NCBI GenBank assembly: GCA_013365325.1 | Contig: JABVXV010000017.1 | Coordinates: 248,001-312,000, forward strand | Source: Dipetalonema caudispina | Taxonomy: Eukaryota; Nematoda; Chromadorea; Rhabditida; Onchocercidae | Direction of reading: 5' to 3' | Length of the DNA stretch: 64,000 nucleotides | In this document: piece after piece, positions 22,869 through 40,488 of the stretch | Layout: each line of letters opens with the position of its first letter | Position numbering within the stretch: the first letter of the stretch is position 1 | Notes under the pieces: generated by a model | Databases searched by the model: none | What the model was told of the DNA's origin: nothing | Seen by the model: the letters and a program-made list of their open reading frames with translations, nothing else | Position numbers and translations under genes: made by a program

Positions 22869-25472
22869 ATGATCGCTGGAGACGATACTCTCAACGATTC
22901 CGAGGATAACACCTCTCTGAAGGTAATTTGGCTTGCAGAGCTTTTATTTCATTCAGAGTACCTCATTAAGGCTAAATACTTTCATCGTTTACCTCTTACA
23001 AGAGCAGTAAAACACGATGCACTGATCTTTCGTCTATTGCTGGTTTCATTAGATTTACAGTGGTGAACTTTAGCTTGAAATTGATTATATTGAATTTCTC
23101 ATTTCGCATGTACTTCCAAGTACAAGCATTAAAATACTCGAAAATTCTTTTAATTCAGTAATACTAAGGGAGAATTCAATAATACTAGTTCGAATTCAAT
23201 AATAATGATTCAACAGTAATAACTTCTCAGATTCATTGGAAGATACTCAGTTATTCAGGACACGGATGGTATGACGGCTGTCGATTTGCATCTGGACGAC
23301 GATTTGCCCCAGCCCAGTGTGCCTACTAAGCTTTCGTTTACGGATAGTCCAGATGTAAATGATCCATCCGCACCTCCATCATATTATTCAGAATCGCAGA
23401 TTGAAATTGTCATCAAACAGTTCGAGAAGAAAGGAGAAGGGATGGGCGCTTATATTGTTTATAAAGTTGTGACAACGGTAAATACAGATCTCTTTTTTTT
23501 AAACCTGAAAGTTAACTGGTTCGAAATAGTCGTCATATTAATTTAGCCCTTATTTTTGCTGCTTGCAGACGCAAAACATGCAAGGTTTCATAGATCGGGA
23601 ATATGTTGTCTGGAGACGGTTCAGTGATTTCCTTGGCCTTCATGAAAAATTAATGGATAAATATTTCTACAAAGGCTATTTAGTGCCGGCAGCACCTGAG
23701 AAAAGTATCGCTGCTCTTACACGAACAAAAATGAATGCATCCGCGGATGATAACACTAACAAGTTAGTTGATTTTGGAGTAAAATACATGAGGTATGGCG
23801 TCTTAATTCTTGCTTTCTTACCGCTTTTTGTAGTGAATTCGCTGAACGCCGAGCTAGAGGTCTTCAGAGATTCTGCAGGCGCATAGCACGCCATCCAAAA
23901 TTGGTGTTCGATTGTGACTTCCGCGATTTTTTAACAATGACTGCTTCATTACCTAAAGCTAATTCAACTGCGGCTCTAAGTGGTGCTGGGGTTAAGCGAA
24001 TCTTCAAAACCGTTGGTGATGTTTTTTCGAAAATGGCTTTCCATATGGACGAAAATGATCGTTGGTTTGAAGCTGCTCAACAGCAAGTGAGTTTTTGTTA
24101 TTAAATTTTCAAGGAAGAATTTGGATTGTTGTGCTTTGTTTTTTTTTTTTTTCTTTTTTCTTGTATATTTGACTGCCTTTTGCTCACTCTTCATGATTTT
24201 GTTTGCTCATTTTGGTCTCACTGTCACATTTCAACGACTGTTTTAGATGGATGATATGGAACAGAACTTGAGTAAACTGCTCCGAGCGGTTGAATCGTTG
24301 AGTTCATACCGTCGTGAACTAATTTCTGGAACAGATTCGTTTTCAAAAGCGCTTTCAATGCTTTCTTCATGTGAGGAAAATACAAGTCTTGCACGATGTT
24401 TGTCGCATTTAACCGAAACGTATGAGAATATTGATCAGTTACATGGCATGCAATCAGATAAAGATTGTGCACTGCTCGCTGAAGGGATTAGTGAACAGCT
24501 GCAAGTCATCTACACACTAAAAGTACGTTGTATATCAGGTTTAGACACTACGACTGTAATTCATTACTAGTATTAAATTGTAGCTGATAATTGGAACTTT
24601 TGTCGGATGTAACATTTAAACACAAAAATGCTAATTTCGCGTAATGCCATTTTTTCAACCTTCTACTTCTGCTTTCCTGTCCTTGTCTTCGTCTCTTCTT
24701 GACTATTGCACCTACTTAGTACTCTCCGAAAATCTAACCACTTCCAAGATACTTGCTTATCTAAATGTATCTAAATTACTGCATGTCCACCGCTTCTGTA
24801 AATTTTTTTTTACTGTTGCCTGCCTAACATGCAAGTCATAAAGAGATTTTCAGGAACTTTTTTTTGAGCGTGTTAAAATTTGGCAGAATTGGCAAGGTGC
24901 GCAACAAAATCTTACAAGGAAACGAGAAATAAAGGCCCGTCATGAACTTTCTGGCCGAACCGAAAAGGCTAATCAAACAGTAGAGGAACTCAACAGTGTA
25001 TGTTTTTCTTCCATGATACCCATTTGTATCATTGTCGCTGTTTCTGCAATTTTTTAGCCTTGCTTTTAAAAACGGATAGTAGAGCGCATAATTAGGCTAG
25101 CTGAAAAGTTCGATTGGTTTGGTGAGGATCCTTAGAACTTTGTTCACGGCCATATTCGAAGTGAGACTACATGGCTTCCATATCGAAACATGTCGAAGCG
25201 TGAACAGTCAAATAAATCATGTTTATCTCTTCGGTTTTTTGTTACTCCATTATTAAGTTCAGGCGGAGAAAGCAGTGGATGAAGTGGAGAAAGAATTTTC
25301 TGAAGTAAGCAAAGTTATTCGCGGAGAGTATGAAATGTTCTTGGTGGAGCGTAAAAATGACATGAACGGTTTGTTCAAGCAATACCTTCAAGAACTCCTT
25401 GAAACGCAGAAACAGCTCCTCAAATGCTGGGAGATATTTGCGCCAGAGACACAATCTATCGGAACGACCTAA
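22869..25472 (+). CDS. SNX1: Sorting nexin 1/2, retromer-associated PX-BAR protein
   Basis: SNX1 binds PI3P and bends endosomal membrane for retromer-dependent recycling. Seven exons (22869-22922, 23259-23477, 23569-23762, 23834-24086, 24247-24522, 24854-24997, 25263-25472) give 449 residues. An acidic N-terminus precedes a PX domain with the phosphoinositide-binding VWRRFSDF and a VPAAPEKS loop in place of the usual VPPPPEKS. The linker carries the SNX1/2 signature ALSGAGVKRIFK. The BAR domain follows (DRWFEAAQQQ, VESLSSYRREL, YENIDQLHGMQ, KIWQNWQGAQQNL, LLETQKQLLKCWEIF) and ends at the usual place. All junctions keep frame. A likely poly(A) signal AATAAA lies at 25548. Confidence 0.95.
23150..23222. 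repeat. Degenerate AATTCAATAATA-type repeats in SNX1 intron 1
   Basis: At least three imperfect copies of a 20-23 bp unit containing ATTCA(A/G)TAATA stand in tandem just before exon 2. It is probably simple sequence expansion. Confidence 0.6.
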
Positions 25473-26158
25473 TTTCTCGGGAAATATAAACCAATTCGAA
25501 CTGTGATATCTTCATGCTTGTATATCGAACTAGTGTACCCTTGTTAAAATAAAGCATGAATCATGAAATGGTTCTAATTTAACGAAATCATCTCCTAAAA
25601 ATCATTTTTTGGATGTGCTATGCGGTGAATATTTTTAAAATAGGAGAGTCCAACAAGGAGGAAGGTTTCAGTTACGAACTGGGTTGGAATGAAGTGGAGG
25701 GTGGTTGTGATTTAATGGTTCTATAGATGGGGAAACTCTTTTTTCAGTCGTTGTTCTGAGGAAGAAAAATTTCCAATACATACTTGGCGAATTACGTGGG
25801 AGTTATAGCATGACAAATGGGCAGATCAGGAAAGTACGTCATGTAACAAATATTTCCATTCAAAAGATCCCATTCAAATTTCGATTGCACATCCATTTCC
25901 TCTCGTAGAAGCCTGTTTCAGAACCCTTATTAATTCTTTATTAAATAACTGTAATCTTAACCAATATGATTGAGCAAAAAGTTCTTAAAACATAGACATG
26001 TAAGATTTTACGACCTCATCGTATTAGCACATGCAAAACAGAAAAAGGACAGCGAAAGATTAATAGGGCCAGTATATTCATGGAAATCACAAGCTTCATC
26101 ACTGGAATATACGGAAAAGACCTAAAACCCCATGAGTTACACTAATAATTCAAAAACA
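25473..26158. terminator. Convergent 3' region of SNX1 and the GH47 mannosidase
   Basis: Contains the AATAAA hexamer at 25548-25553, 76 bases after the SNX1 stop. No exon-like sequence is visible in the remainder, which must include the mannosidase 3' UTR on the other strand. Confidence 0.55.
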
Positions 26159-31399
<5,241 letters not shown>

Positions 31400-33117
31400 A
31401 AGTTAAGTAAAAAACTGAATTGATTGAAGCAAAACAGCAGGAAAACTATAATCACAAGTGTTACGTCACCATTAATAGATCACTGTGAATGTTCGGCTTA
31501 TTTTTGCGCTTTATTATCTATTTCTTTCATATAGCAGAAGGACAGAAGCAGGTAAATGTGCAATATTACAGAAGGATCTCCGTTGATGTTTACGCAGCTG
31601 GTACGAGTACACTGGCACCTTCTCGTTTAGTTTTACTATACCACTACACGAATTTGGAAACTTCTTATGTTACCATCGCTCCAATGATAGCAGAATAATA
31701 AATAGGTGACATTTGTGTGACCAGACAATAGTAAATCGATTCTCATTTAATCATGCATTTAATATCCTTTACAGGCAGTAGTGACCTTAAAATGTTTCTT
31801 ACCTTAGATTATTTTCTATCGGTATCACATCAGTAGGCCAGGCTCCGACTTCTTGTTCAGTTGTCTAAACGGATATGAACAGTGGAACAGTTATATAAGA
31901 AAGTCGTTGGTTATCTGTATTAATTGTTATTTAACCTTGCCAGAAATAAATATATCAAATAACTGAGTACTTAAAATGGGCAATTTCTCCAAATGGTCGG
32001 AATATCACGCAACCAGAATGATTACTGTACTGAATTAACTAATCTTTGACCTCTTCATATTTATGCTAAAGTATTCGTCATGAAAGCCTACAACACACGC
32101 GGTTTTTATCAACAAGCAATCGTTTGTCACTATTTCGCTAACACGGCAAATAATTCAACTGTACACAATGATTGATCCATTCAAGAGCATCATGGCCTCT
32201 ATATACGGGACAGGGCCGCGTTTATATGGACTCTAAGGAGGGAGGTGAAATGTCAGTTCTGTTTGAGGGTGGAGGTCTTTGGCTATCATTAAGTCTTAGG
32301 GGGCATTTTATGCAGAAGATGGTCAGATATTTATTGGGATTAAGGTAGTCTGACGGTATGTTTGACCTGATATTATATTTAGTTCTCTGTAATGACTCGG
32401 TGTTGTGCCTATTTTGTCTCGATATCTATCAATACATATACAGTGTGTTTTGTCGATTTTCCTGAACTGTTAGATTAACTCACCTAGTAATTACCTTGGT
32501 TATTTGCCGAATTTTGTTAAACTCACCATTTTCTAAGTTTAAAAAAACTGTTGTATGTTTCACGGTAAATAAATAACTTCGAATTACTAGAATATTTATT
32601 TCAAAAAAAAGAATAGGTATTGAATGTATCGTTAGCAGTTGGCAGTACCGGTCTTAACCAGAATCCTCTGAATAAACCATTGTGTTAATTTTGTTCAGGA
32701 TATGAATCATGAAATGTTTATAGGAAATGGAATTTTCGAAGAAGTTTTTACAAAATCCTACAAAAATCTATCCAGAGAAGTGACTCCATATAAACAATTA
32801 TATACAATCGTATCCTACCACGTTTATCACGTTATATCACAGTACGGGAGGGGAGGCAGTAGGTCACGTATTCGATACCTTGCTCGCAATATATGACGCA
32901 CATCGCTTTTCTGAAAGACCTTAATTTTTTTAGCTAAGATGTGAGACATTTTAGCAATCCTTCGTTCTTAATTCTACAGCACCCAAGTATTCTCTTCACA
33001 AATAAAATGAAATAAATGTTAAAATGCGCTTATTTTTCATGTTCGCCGAATAGTATGTTATATAAGCCATCGTAATTCTCAGCCGATCATTTTGTACCTT
33101 AGGTTAATAGTAATTTG
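31400..33117. other. Spacer between the mannosidase and the CTDSPL2-like gene
   Basis: Mostly non-coding. One exon-like block lies on the minus strand at about 31863-31808 (TEQEVGAWPTDVIP between acceptor tttag and donor gtaag), but it cannot be joined in frame to either neighbour. A plus-strand block at 32702-32896 has an acceptor in front but unconvincing composition. Confidence 0.4.
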
Positions 33118-35881
33118 TCAGGATATGTCTAAACTTGCTACCTGATTGGTAATTTGTTCCAGAAACGGTATTAGTTTCAGTAATTCCTGATCGTCCTGTT
33201 GAAAAAACCAACTTTCGATAGGTATACCATTATCGATTTGATATGCAAATGATTGCAAGGAATTGTCAATAATTATTGTTTTCGACAGATCCCTACCCAA
33301 AATGGTCAAATCTTTGATATAATTCCCATACACAAATACGCAGTGCTCTCGGAAGAGTCGATGACGTATTAGTCGCTTCCCGGGATCGAGCAAATTCTGT
33401 AAAAATATTAGAGACAATGTAAATTATAACCTTAGGTGCAGCCATAAAGTTTTACACAGTAGTATCCAAAATGGCTGACTTAATTTAGAACGTTCTTATT
33501 TGTATGATTCTTTTTGTATAGAATATTCTATATTGTGCTCATCAAGTACAACTGAATATTGATAGGAATTCCTTCACCTCTACCAATCTCATTTGAGGTC
33601 ATTTACCCTCCTTTATGTACATAAATCACTATAAAGTGTCAACCTTAAAGATATTTCCCTTTTTTTTCTTTTTGATGACATCAAGTTTATAAAAACAATT
33701 TGTATTTTGTATCGATCAAAATACAGTGGTAGATAAGAACTTTTTATAGGCTTCAAAATACCCACGGTTGGTTGTTTTGTAGCTCTTTCGAACCTCGAGA
33801 AAAACTCAAAATTTTGAAATAGTTATACATTATTTCGTAACCTCAAACAGCTCACCAAAAGTTTATCAGCATAAACACGTTTACTTGCTGTGAATAAGAT
33901 AATTTCAAATGAACGCGACAATCGTTCCAAAAATTCTTGCAGATGTGGTCGTACACGGACGTAAACCTTCAATATAGCACACTAGAATCCAAAATTTAAA
34001 AGTGTTACGCATTCTCAAGTTTAGATGTAACATATTTTTGAGGACTTAATGAAAGTTAGCTTCCCCTCAAAGATTCGTATTTTAACTATTACTACATACA
34101 ATATTCTTATTGATAATAATTATTTTGCATTACTTTTGATGCATTTAGGCTCCAAAGGTTGCTATATTTGTCGCAATTAACACTCATAGTGTAGTGCTTT
34201 TCTAATTCTAATATGTGCATATTAATAGAACAAATATGAAGGGAATAACAAGATGTAATAGCCTTTTCTGTGAAAAAAGTGTGGTTCCAATATTCGGAGC
34301 CTGCAAAACAGTAGTACAGTGGTAATCTTAGGAAATATGTTTCATGAGTGCTATGCCTGCATTCTTGTAGTGATTTAGTTCACTGTTATACTTTGTATTT
34401 GCTAGAAATTGAAAGAAGCCTCAATAGCTATTTTCATGTCTTTCGTACTACATAGTGCTGAATACTTATTCAATGCATTTCTTTCTCTACCAAGAGATTT
34501 ATAAGGTCATTTTTGCTTATATTTTTGTAGTATTTTAATGTGAACTTCTAGGTGAGTCCTGTGTGCCATTTCTAAAGTAAGGATTAGAATTTAAAAAGTG
34601 GTGCCGAAATGTTTTATCTCTTGGAATGTTTACATCTGTAAGCTAATCTAATGAGCAGTAATAAAGATATGCTTTTTACTTACTTGATAGGTACTTTCCT
34701 GAAAATGCACCGGAAATGTTAAAGAAGCATCGGGTAATTCGGTTAAACTGCAATGAACCAAAGTTTCATCCTGCAATACATTATTTTTCTATAAATTAGA
34801 CATTGTCTACTTACAAATTTATTGTTGCCAATTCATTATCTTGAGAAACTTTGGTATCAGGAAATCACAATGTTAAAAGCAGCGTTTTGGAGATGTTGAG
34901 CAAATCTGTCAAATTTTGGATTGTACATCAACAAAATGACCGCTACAAAATTTACTGAGCAATAAAGTTTCAAGCAAACTTGCCAAATCGAGGACTAAGG
35001 AAAATTCTGGCGTTGAGCGTGTCCGGAGTGGCAACGCTGGACATCGGTAACGCATTTCGTCACTAAGTGGCGGTAGGTGTCGTAACAAAAATATTCTGCA
35101 ATGTAGTAGTTCTACTACTGAGATGACTCGCAAAGATAAGCATAACTTCAATTTTGCTTGAACTTTTTTTCCTAGTCACAGAAAACTAAATTTTTCCCGT
35201 AACATTTGTTCGTAAGCTGAGAATTTTTAAACTTATTAAACCGAAACCAAAAGAAATATAGCTCCATGCTGTTATATTCGGACTTCTACTCTTACCTCCT
35301 TTTCCCTCCCGAAGAAATATGGAAGCCGTATTAGAAATAGTAACATAAATACTTGTCGCGATGTGTAGTATATTCATTTCAATTATAGTTACATTTTTTC
35401 AAGAATCTGATTTATATTTGTTCATAAGATGTTATGAAATAGATGATCGTAGACAGCAACAGACGACTACACATTGGTTGTATTACCAGATAAGCGTGAA
35501 GTAGGATGACAGTTGAGGGTGAAGAGTGGTGAGAAAGAAACAGCAAGAACAATTAATCTCAATAAACAAGATACGAGTAATCGTCATGGAAGTCCATCTG
35601 TCGCTTCTACATCTTTTACAGCAGTGGGATTATCTCGATAAGTGAATAATGATAAGAATGATAAAAGTAAGAACTTACGAGTCGGCATCAATGACCGGAT
35701 AAACATGTCGAAATGCCTCAGTTTCGGGAGCGCTGCAAATGATTGGTGTATCAGTAGCTTCATCCTGCTGTTGCTCTTCGCCCGTATTGATGATGGAGTA
35801 ATCTCGGTGCAGCCCCTCCGAGGAGGAACCTCTCCTCTTCCGTCCCTCTTTCAAATTCAGCAAAGCTCCTATGTTAGCTAT
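33118..35881 (-). CDS. CTDSPL2: CTD small phosphatase-like 2 (HAD/FCP1 family); first exon and C-terminus unresolved
   Basis: A serine/threonine phosphatase of the SCP/FCP1 branch. Exons seen: 35881-35679, 35095-34984, 34770-34684, 33966-33856 and 33396-33142 (or reading through to a stop at 33118). The phosphatase domain is complete. [27 protein letters not shown] carries the DxDxT catalytic motif. It is followed by [75 protein letters not shown] and [11 protein letters not shown], close to vertebrate CTDSPL2. The N-terminal exon has a Ser/Arg and Glu-rich segment and no ATG in frame, so the start lies in an upstream exon not identified. The intron after 34984 starts with GC (TTG|gcaagt). 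The usual DVRPxIRxRFRLH tail was not found. Confidence 0.88.
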
Positions 35882-36997
35882 CTGAAATTACGCGATCCAT
35901 TATCATCGCTGATATCATTGACAGCCATGAATTGGATGGTATATTGATGATGATGATGATGATATGATATCATAACGAGTTACGCAAGAGAGGACGATTA
36001 CGAGACCACATGTCATGTCCCGTTCTCCCGCACTTTTCTGCATAAATTGTGAAGGAGGAACATATTGCGAGAGAGCGACAAATAAGCAAGCCTCGAACAT
36101 CCGCAGTAACGCAACATTATCGCAAGTTCGAAGGAGGTACACTAGAGAGAAGTGCTGCAGTCAGCCGGCTCTTGCAACCGCCAAGCAGACAACAGCAGTC
36201 ATCTTGTTAACTAGTCTTCGTCACCCACCAATCGATCGATGCATATGTATACCATGCTGTATTGTTGTCTCTGTTACCCACCAGATGTTGTCGATCGATC
36301 CATTCATCGATCGATCGACCGATCGATCGACATGAGACAGCATGACTGGCTACACTCTGTTGGCAGCCGTCATAGCTGCACTTGCATATACATCTCTTTC
36401 GTGTTTTCCACATATATGCATGTAGGTATTTCTGCTTGCCGGCCTGCATGCTTACTTGCCTGCATGTTTGGCAGCTGGCAACACCGCTTTGTTTGGTATT
36501 CCTTCATTCTGGTTCACACTTTGTCGCCTGATTGTTGTTCTGTCACTGTCACTCCTCAGTTGATATGCTCTTTCACCGCCTATATCTTACATTTCCCGGG
36601 TATTTTATTGATAACTGTTGGTGACATTAATGTCATCCATTTCTAATTCTCAGTGAACAATGTTAGCACCGAAACCACAAAAACATCCGAGAATTGATTT
36701 ATTCGTCGGCTGATATCGATGTGACCACTGAATAAATATCAGTAGTGCTGCAGATCGATACTATACAAAGTGTTTGATTTGTGTTTACTTCCAAAGATGA
36801 TCATGTCGGAAGGTCTTGATGTGGTCCTGCCAACGTCACACCTTTTTTGCTGTAAATCTTGATGAGCTTAATTTCCTAGGCAGTGGTGAACTTTTGGTGT
36901 CCTTTTGCTCGAACCGTAGATTTGTAAAAGCAAAGCGAGAGCAATTGTATCTTCCGATTGATTGTCCATTTTTTTTTGCTTGACGAACTGTTTGAAG
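35882..36997. promoter_or_regulatory. Divergent region between CTDSPL2-like gene and CDC6, GC-richer with simple repeats
   Basis: This should hold the CDC6 promoter and the missing first exon of the phosphatase gene. It contains a (GAT)n tract near 35945, TCGA tetranucleotide runs at 36231-36332, and notably less A+T than the rest of the window. Long open frames here have erratic composition and I do not call them genes. Confidence 0.45.
36228..36332. repeat. TCGA/ATCG tetranucleotide repeat cluster
   Basis: Several ATCGATCG runs occur at 36231-36240 and 36290-36332, interrupted by a diverged copy of ACCCACCA. They are palindromic at every step and upstream of CDC6. Confidence 0.85.
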
Positions 36998-39900
36998 ATG
37001 ATGAAAAGAAAAAGATCCAAACATGCGTCCCAACGGTCCTCGATCAATAATAAACGCTTCAAGAGTGAGTCAGTACTACACCAAGATGATGTCGAGAACT
37101 CAGTTCCTGAGAATAGTATGTGTCATATTCTACCGAGTTTCAATATTGTTTAAATTCTCAAACATTTAGAATTATGCCAAAAACTATCATGTTAAATTGC
37201 CTGTTTTGAATTTTAAAGATGTTTCGGAGACCTTATATGGTCGAGAAAAGGAAGTGGCATTGTTGGAAAAGCTTCTCAATGAAGGTATAATTAATCAGTG
37301 TCCTGCATCAATCTTCGTATCCGGACCACCAGGCACTGGCAAAACTTTGGCTATCAAAACAGTCGTGCGACATATGATGTCACAACACTGGTAAATCGTG
37401 CCACAGTTTCAATGTAGTCTTTTTGGATATTTTTCTCTATCAGTGGTAATGTGTGTCTTGTGGTATTCACCTAGTTTTTATCTGCACTGACCACTGTGTG
37501 AAGAGGAGTTACATAAGTTTAAGTGCTGAAATGCACTCCTTCTTTATGCTGTGATAGTTTTAAAATTGTCAAAAAATTCTTCATCAAATCGTTTTCATAA
37601 AATACTGTAAACTTCTTCAGTATTAATTCCATATATATTAACTGTGCTTCGGAAAATACTGAACGGGATATACTAATCGCAGTGTTAAACGGTTGCAGTA
37701 AAACAAGCAAAAGGCTTTCCGTGAAAAAACTGCTTGTGGAATTTCACAAAGTGCTTACGAAAATGAACAAACATATGTGAGTATATTATGATTTCATAGA
37801 ATCTCTTGTCATAAGCGTATGCATCCTCCTGATTTTTTAGAAAGAGAATTATTGAATCTATTTTAATACAACTAGTAAAGATTGTTAATTTTCATTATAA
37901 TCCATACGCTAAATCACTCAATTTGATTAGTTTTCAGTATTGTCGTGCTCGATGAAGTAGATTACATAAGGCCGAAAGATCGCGATTCTCTTTGTTCAAT
38001 GTTTCAGTGGCCTGTCCTTTATGAGAGTATTTCAGTGATCGGTAAGTGTCCCAACAACAATCTTCCTGTGAACTAATTGATATAAAGAGACGGCTCCTCA
38101 TCCCGTTATTCTTGTTTATTTGAAATTGTAACATAATGATTTCGTAAAACGGTCTAATTTATGATTTCTCTTGATGTAAGACATCTTTTCCTCTTTGTTA
38201 AATTCGTCTAGAGGTATAAGATTCAAAAACTCCAACATATTATCTTGTTCCGTTAGTTGTCGAGACACATTTCAATACTCTTTTGTAAGTTCAGTATATA
38301 GCTTTTAACTAAACTAATTATAAACTGGGACAAAATTTATTTTAGGTATTGCTAACACTTTAGATACGATAGAACTGCTAAAGCTTAAATTGAAATCTGT
38401 ACCAGAATTGATCGTTTTTGCTCCGTACACCGAAATTCAGTTACAGCTTATACTGTCAAAAAAATTGGTAAGTGCTTGATAATAACTGTGACGTCGGTTT
38501 TCGACACGTCTTTTGCCTCAAAAAAAGTACTTAATAAATGTGATGGCTATTTTCATATATCCTATGCCGGGTGCAACGTGAAAAAGTCATATTTTCCGTT
38601 TACTTCATTATACGTTATTGTCGGAAGATTGCTTGAAATAATGTTACATTTGAATCAGACTTATCGTTACGATGAAACAGAGAAACAGTGTGCCTTTTAA
38701 CTTTGAAAATTACTTGATATGTCTATATTTTTTAATAATAAGGTTGGTGTTATACATCACTTGCCATTTTAGGATTTTTCATTCTTTTTGGATTTAAATT
38801 TCGTTTTCTTTTTTTAGAAAACTAATGACGATGGGAATGCGATCGAACTTTGCGCTCGTAAAGTAGCTGCGATGACAGGAGATGCTCGGAAAGCAGTACA
38901 GGTTGCGCGACGGTAATTATTTTTCCTTTAGTAAACTTTTCCGAAAATGTCAGCGGTTTTGATCACTCTTTTACTTATTTTCGTCCTCTTTACAAAAATA
39001 TCTTTCACTGTTCTCTTTTTCAATTTTAGTTCTCTATCGGTAGATTTATCAAGTGGAAATACTTCTTGTCGAAATGTCTTTGGAACGCTAAGTAGTGTTT
39101 ACGGTTCACCGTTGCTGCAAACGAAAATACCGCTGCAGCAAAAAATACTTCTGGCTACGATGCTTCGTCTTACCGGTGACAATTGTTCTGCTACAGTTGA
39201 AAAAGGTTTGTGGAATTTCTAGTTTTGTTTTTTGGTAAATTTTTACATCTTCTGCCATTTACAATTGAATTCAAATGAAATGGTAAAATATAGATGAACA
39301 ACTACATTTGTTAAAATACCTTGATATTATTAGAATTTAGAAATATTAAATTAATTTATGTAGCTCTACTGAGATTTAGATACAGTTCCAAAATAGTCCG
39401 ATTCACAATGTGTTGTTCTCAGTATGACTGAAATATGCATATTGAAAATTAGCCATTTCCGATCGTCTTATTTTGGGTCGCTTTTTCTATGAAGGACCAT
39501 CTTATGTTCATTCATATATGTTTTTCGAGAGATGGCCTATCAGTCATGTCAGGTCTGCCGCATACCACTTGACCATTCCAATGAATGGATAGTATATCTC
39601 ATCTGCTGTTTTTTCTCTTAATTGTAACAATGTAGGTCAAATTAGTATGGTAAACGTCTTCATTTACAAAGTTTTAATTTTGCGATAATCGAGTGATTAT
39701 TGCATGATCATATTTTTGTAATCTTTCAAAAAATCATTGTTTTCAAAGTGTACTTAAGATTTTTTTCCTTTTTAAAGGTTGTCTGTTGTCGACTTATAAG
39801 GAGCTGTGCGAATTTTTATTACTGCCAGCACTTGAAATGGATGAAGTACACGAAGCATTATCATTGCTTGAGTCACAGTCGATTTTGAAACTGAAATCTT

Positions 39901-40001
39901 CCTCATATCAATTGCTCGTTGATAAAGCAGCAGCCGGAAAATTGATCGCTGATTCATCATTGGTTTCACAGCTTAATACAGTTTGTTTAGGTGAGAAGTA
40001 A
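36998..40001 (+). CDS. CDC6: CDC6, replication-origin licensing AAA+ ATPase
   Basis: CDC6 binds ORC on chromatin and loads MCM helicase. Exons: first about 36998-37115, then 37170-37390, 37621-37776, 37938-38041, 38346-38467, 38818-38912, 39030-39205 and 39778-40001. From exon 2 onward the frame is continuous for 365 residues. Walker A is SGPPGTGKT, Walker B is VVLDEVD, and the conserved GIANTLD and the sensor-2 type MTGDARKAVQVARR follow. The C-terminal winged helix is present (STYKELCEFLLLPALEM, SLLESQSILKLKS). Exon 1 is basic with a nuclear-localisation-like KRKRSKH and several SQ/SE sites, but its best donor (AATA|gtatgt) leaves a phase that does not match exon 2, so that junction is unresolved. 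CDC6 is followed 490 bp later by NIP7 on the same strand. Confidence 0.9.
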
Positions 40002-40488
40002 TAGCATCTATGATTTATAATGCTTTGATCTCCTTTTTGTATGTTTTCCTTGTTAGTGAAATAATCATGGCATAACCCGAAGTTTTGTAATTTGTCGATA
40101 ATATATGTCGTGCATGCTGTTTAGATTTTGAACTAATAAATTTTCAACTGGGTAGGTCTTCATCATTCTTGCCTTTAATTTAAAAAACTCTTTCAGATCT
40201 CTTTTTATCCGCTCAATTAATTCTCATTATCGTATTTCTCCTGTTGCACTTCCCTTGATGTTTTTATTGTCAAATTGGTTTTATGAATAAAATGTTTTGA
40301 ATATGACGGCTTCGGATGAAATATTGTATGATTGGCCGTATCAACCACTGATATAATTTTTTTAGGAAACGCTCAAAAGGTTTGCAATATCATTTAACCC
40401 TGATTTTTTCAAGATTGTTGAAAAGAGCGATAAGTGATGGCGTCAGCCTAGACAGGTTTTGAATACATTGGTTATAGTAATTTTTAGG
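40002..40488. other. CDC6-NIP7 intercistronic spacer
   Basis: No exon-like sequence. It ends with a pyrimidine tract and acceptor (tttttag, ending at 40487), one base before the NIP7 ATG, which fits a trans-splice site. Confidence 0.5.

Noticed and set aside
32702..32896. Plus-strand 64-residue open frame with an acceptor in front
   Set aside because: Composition is random-like after the first third, and no partner exon or family match exists.
36239..36646. A 135-residue plus-strand open frame upstream of CDC6
   Set aside because: It starts inside the TCGA repeat, has erratic cysteine/serine-rich composition and no splice or homology support.
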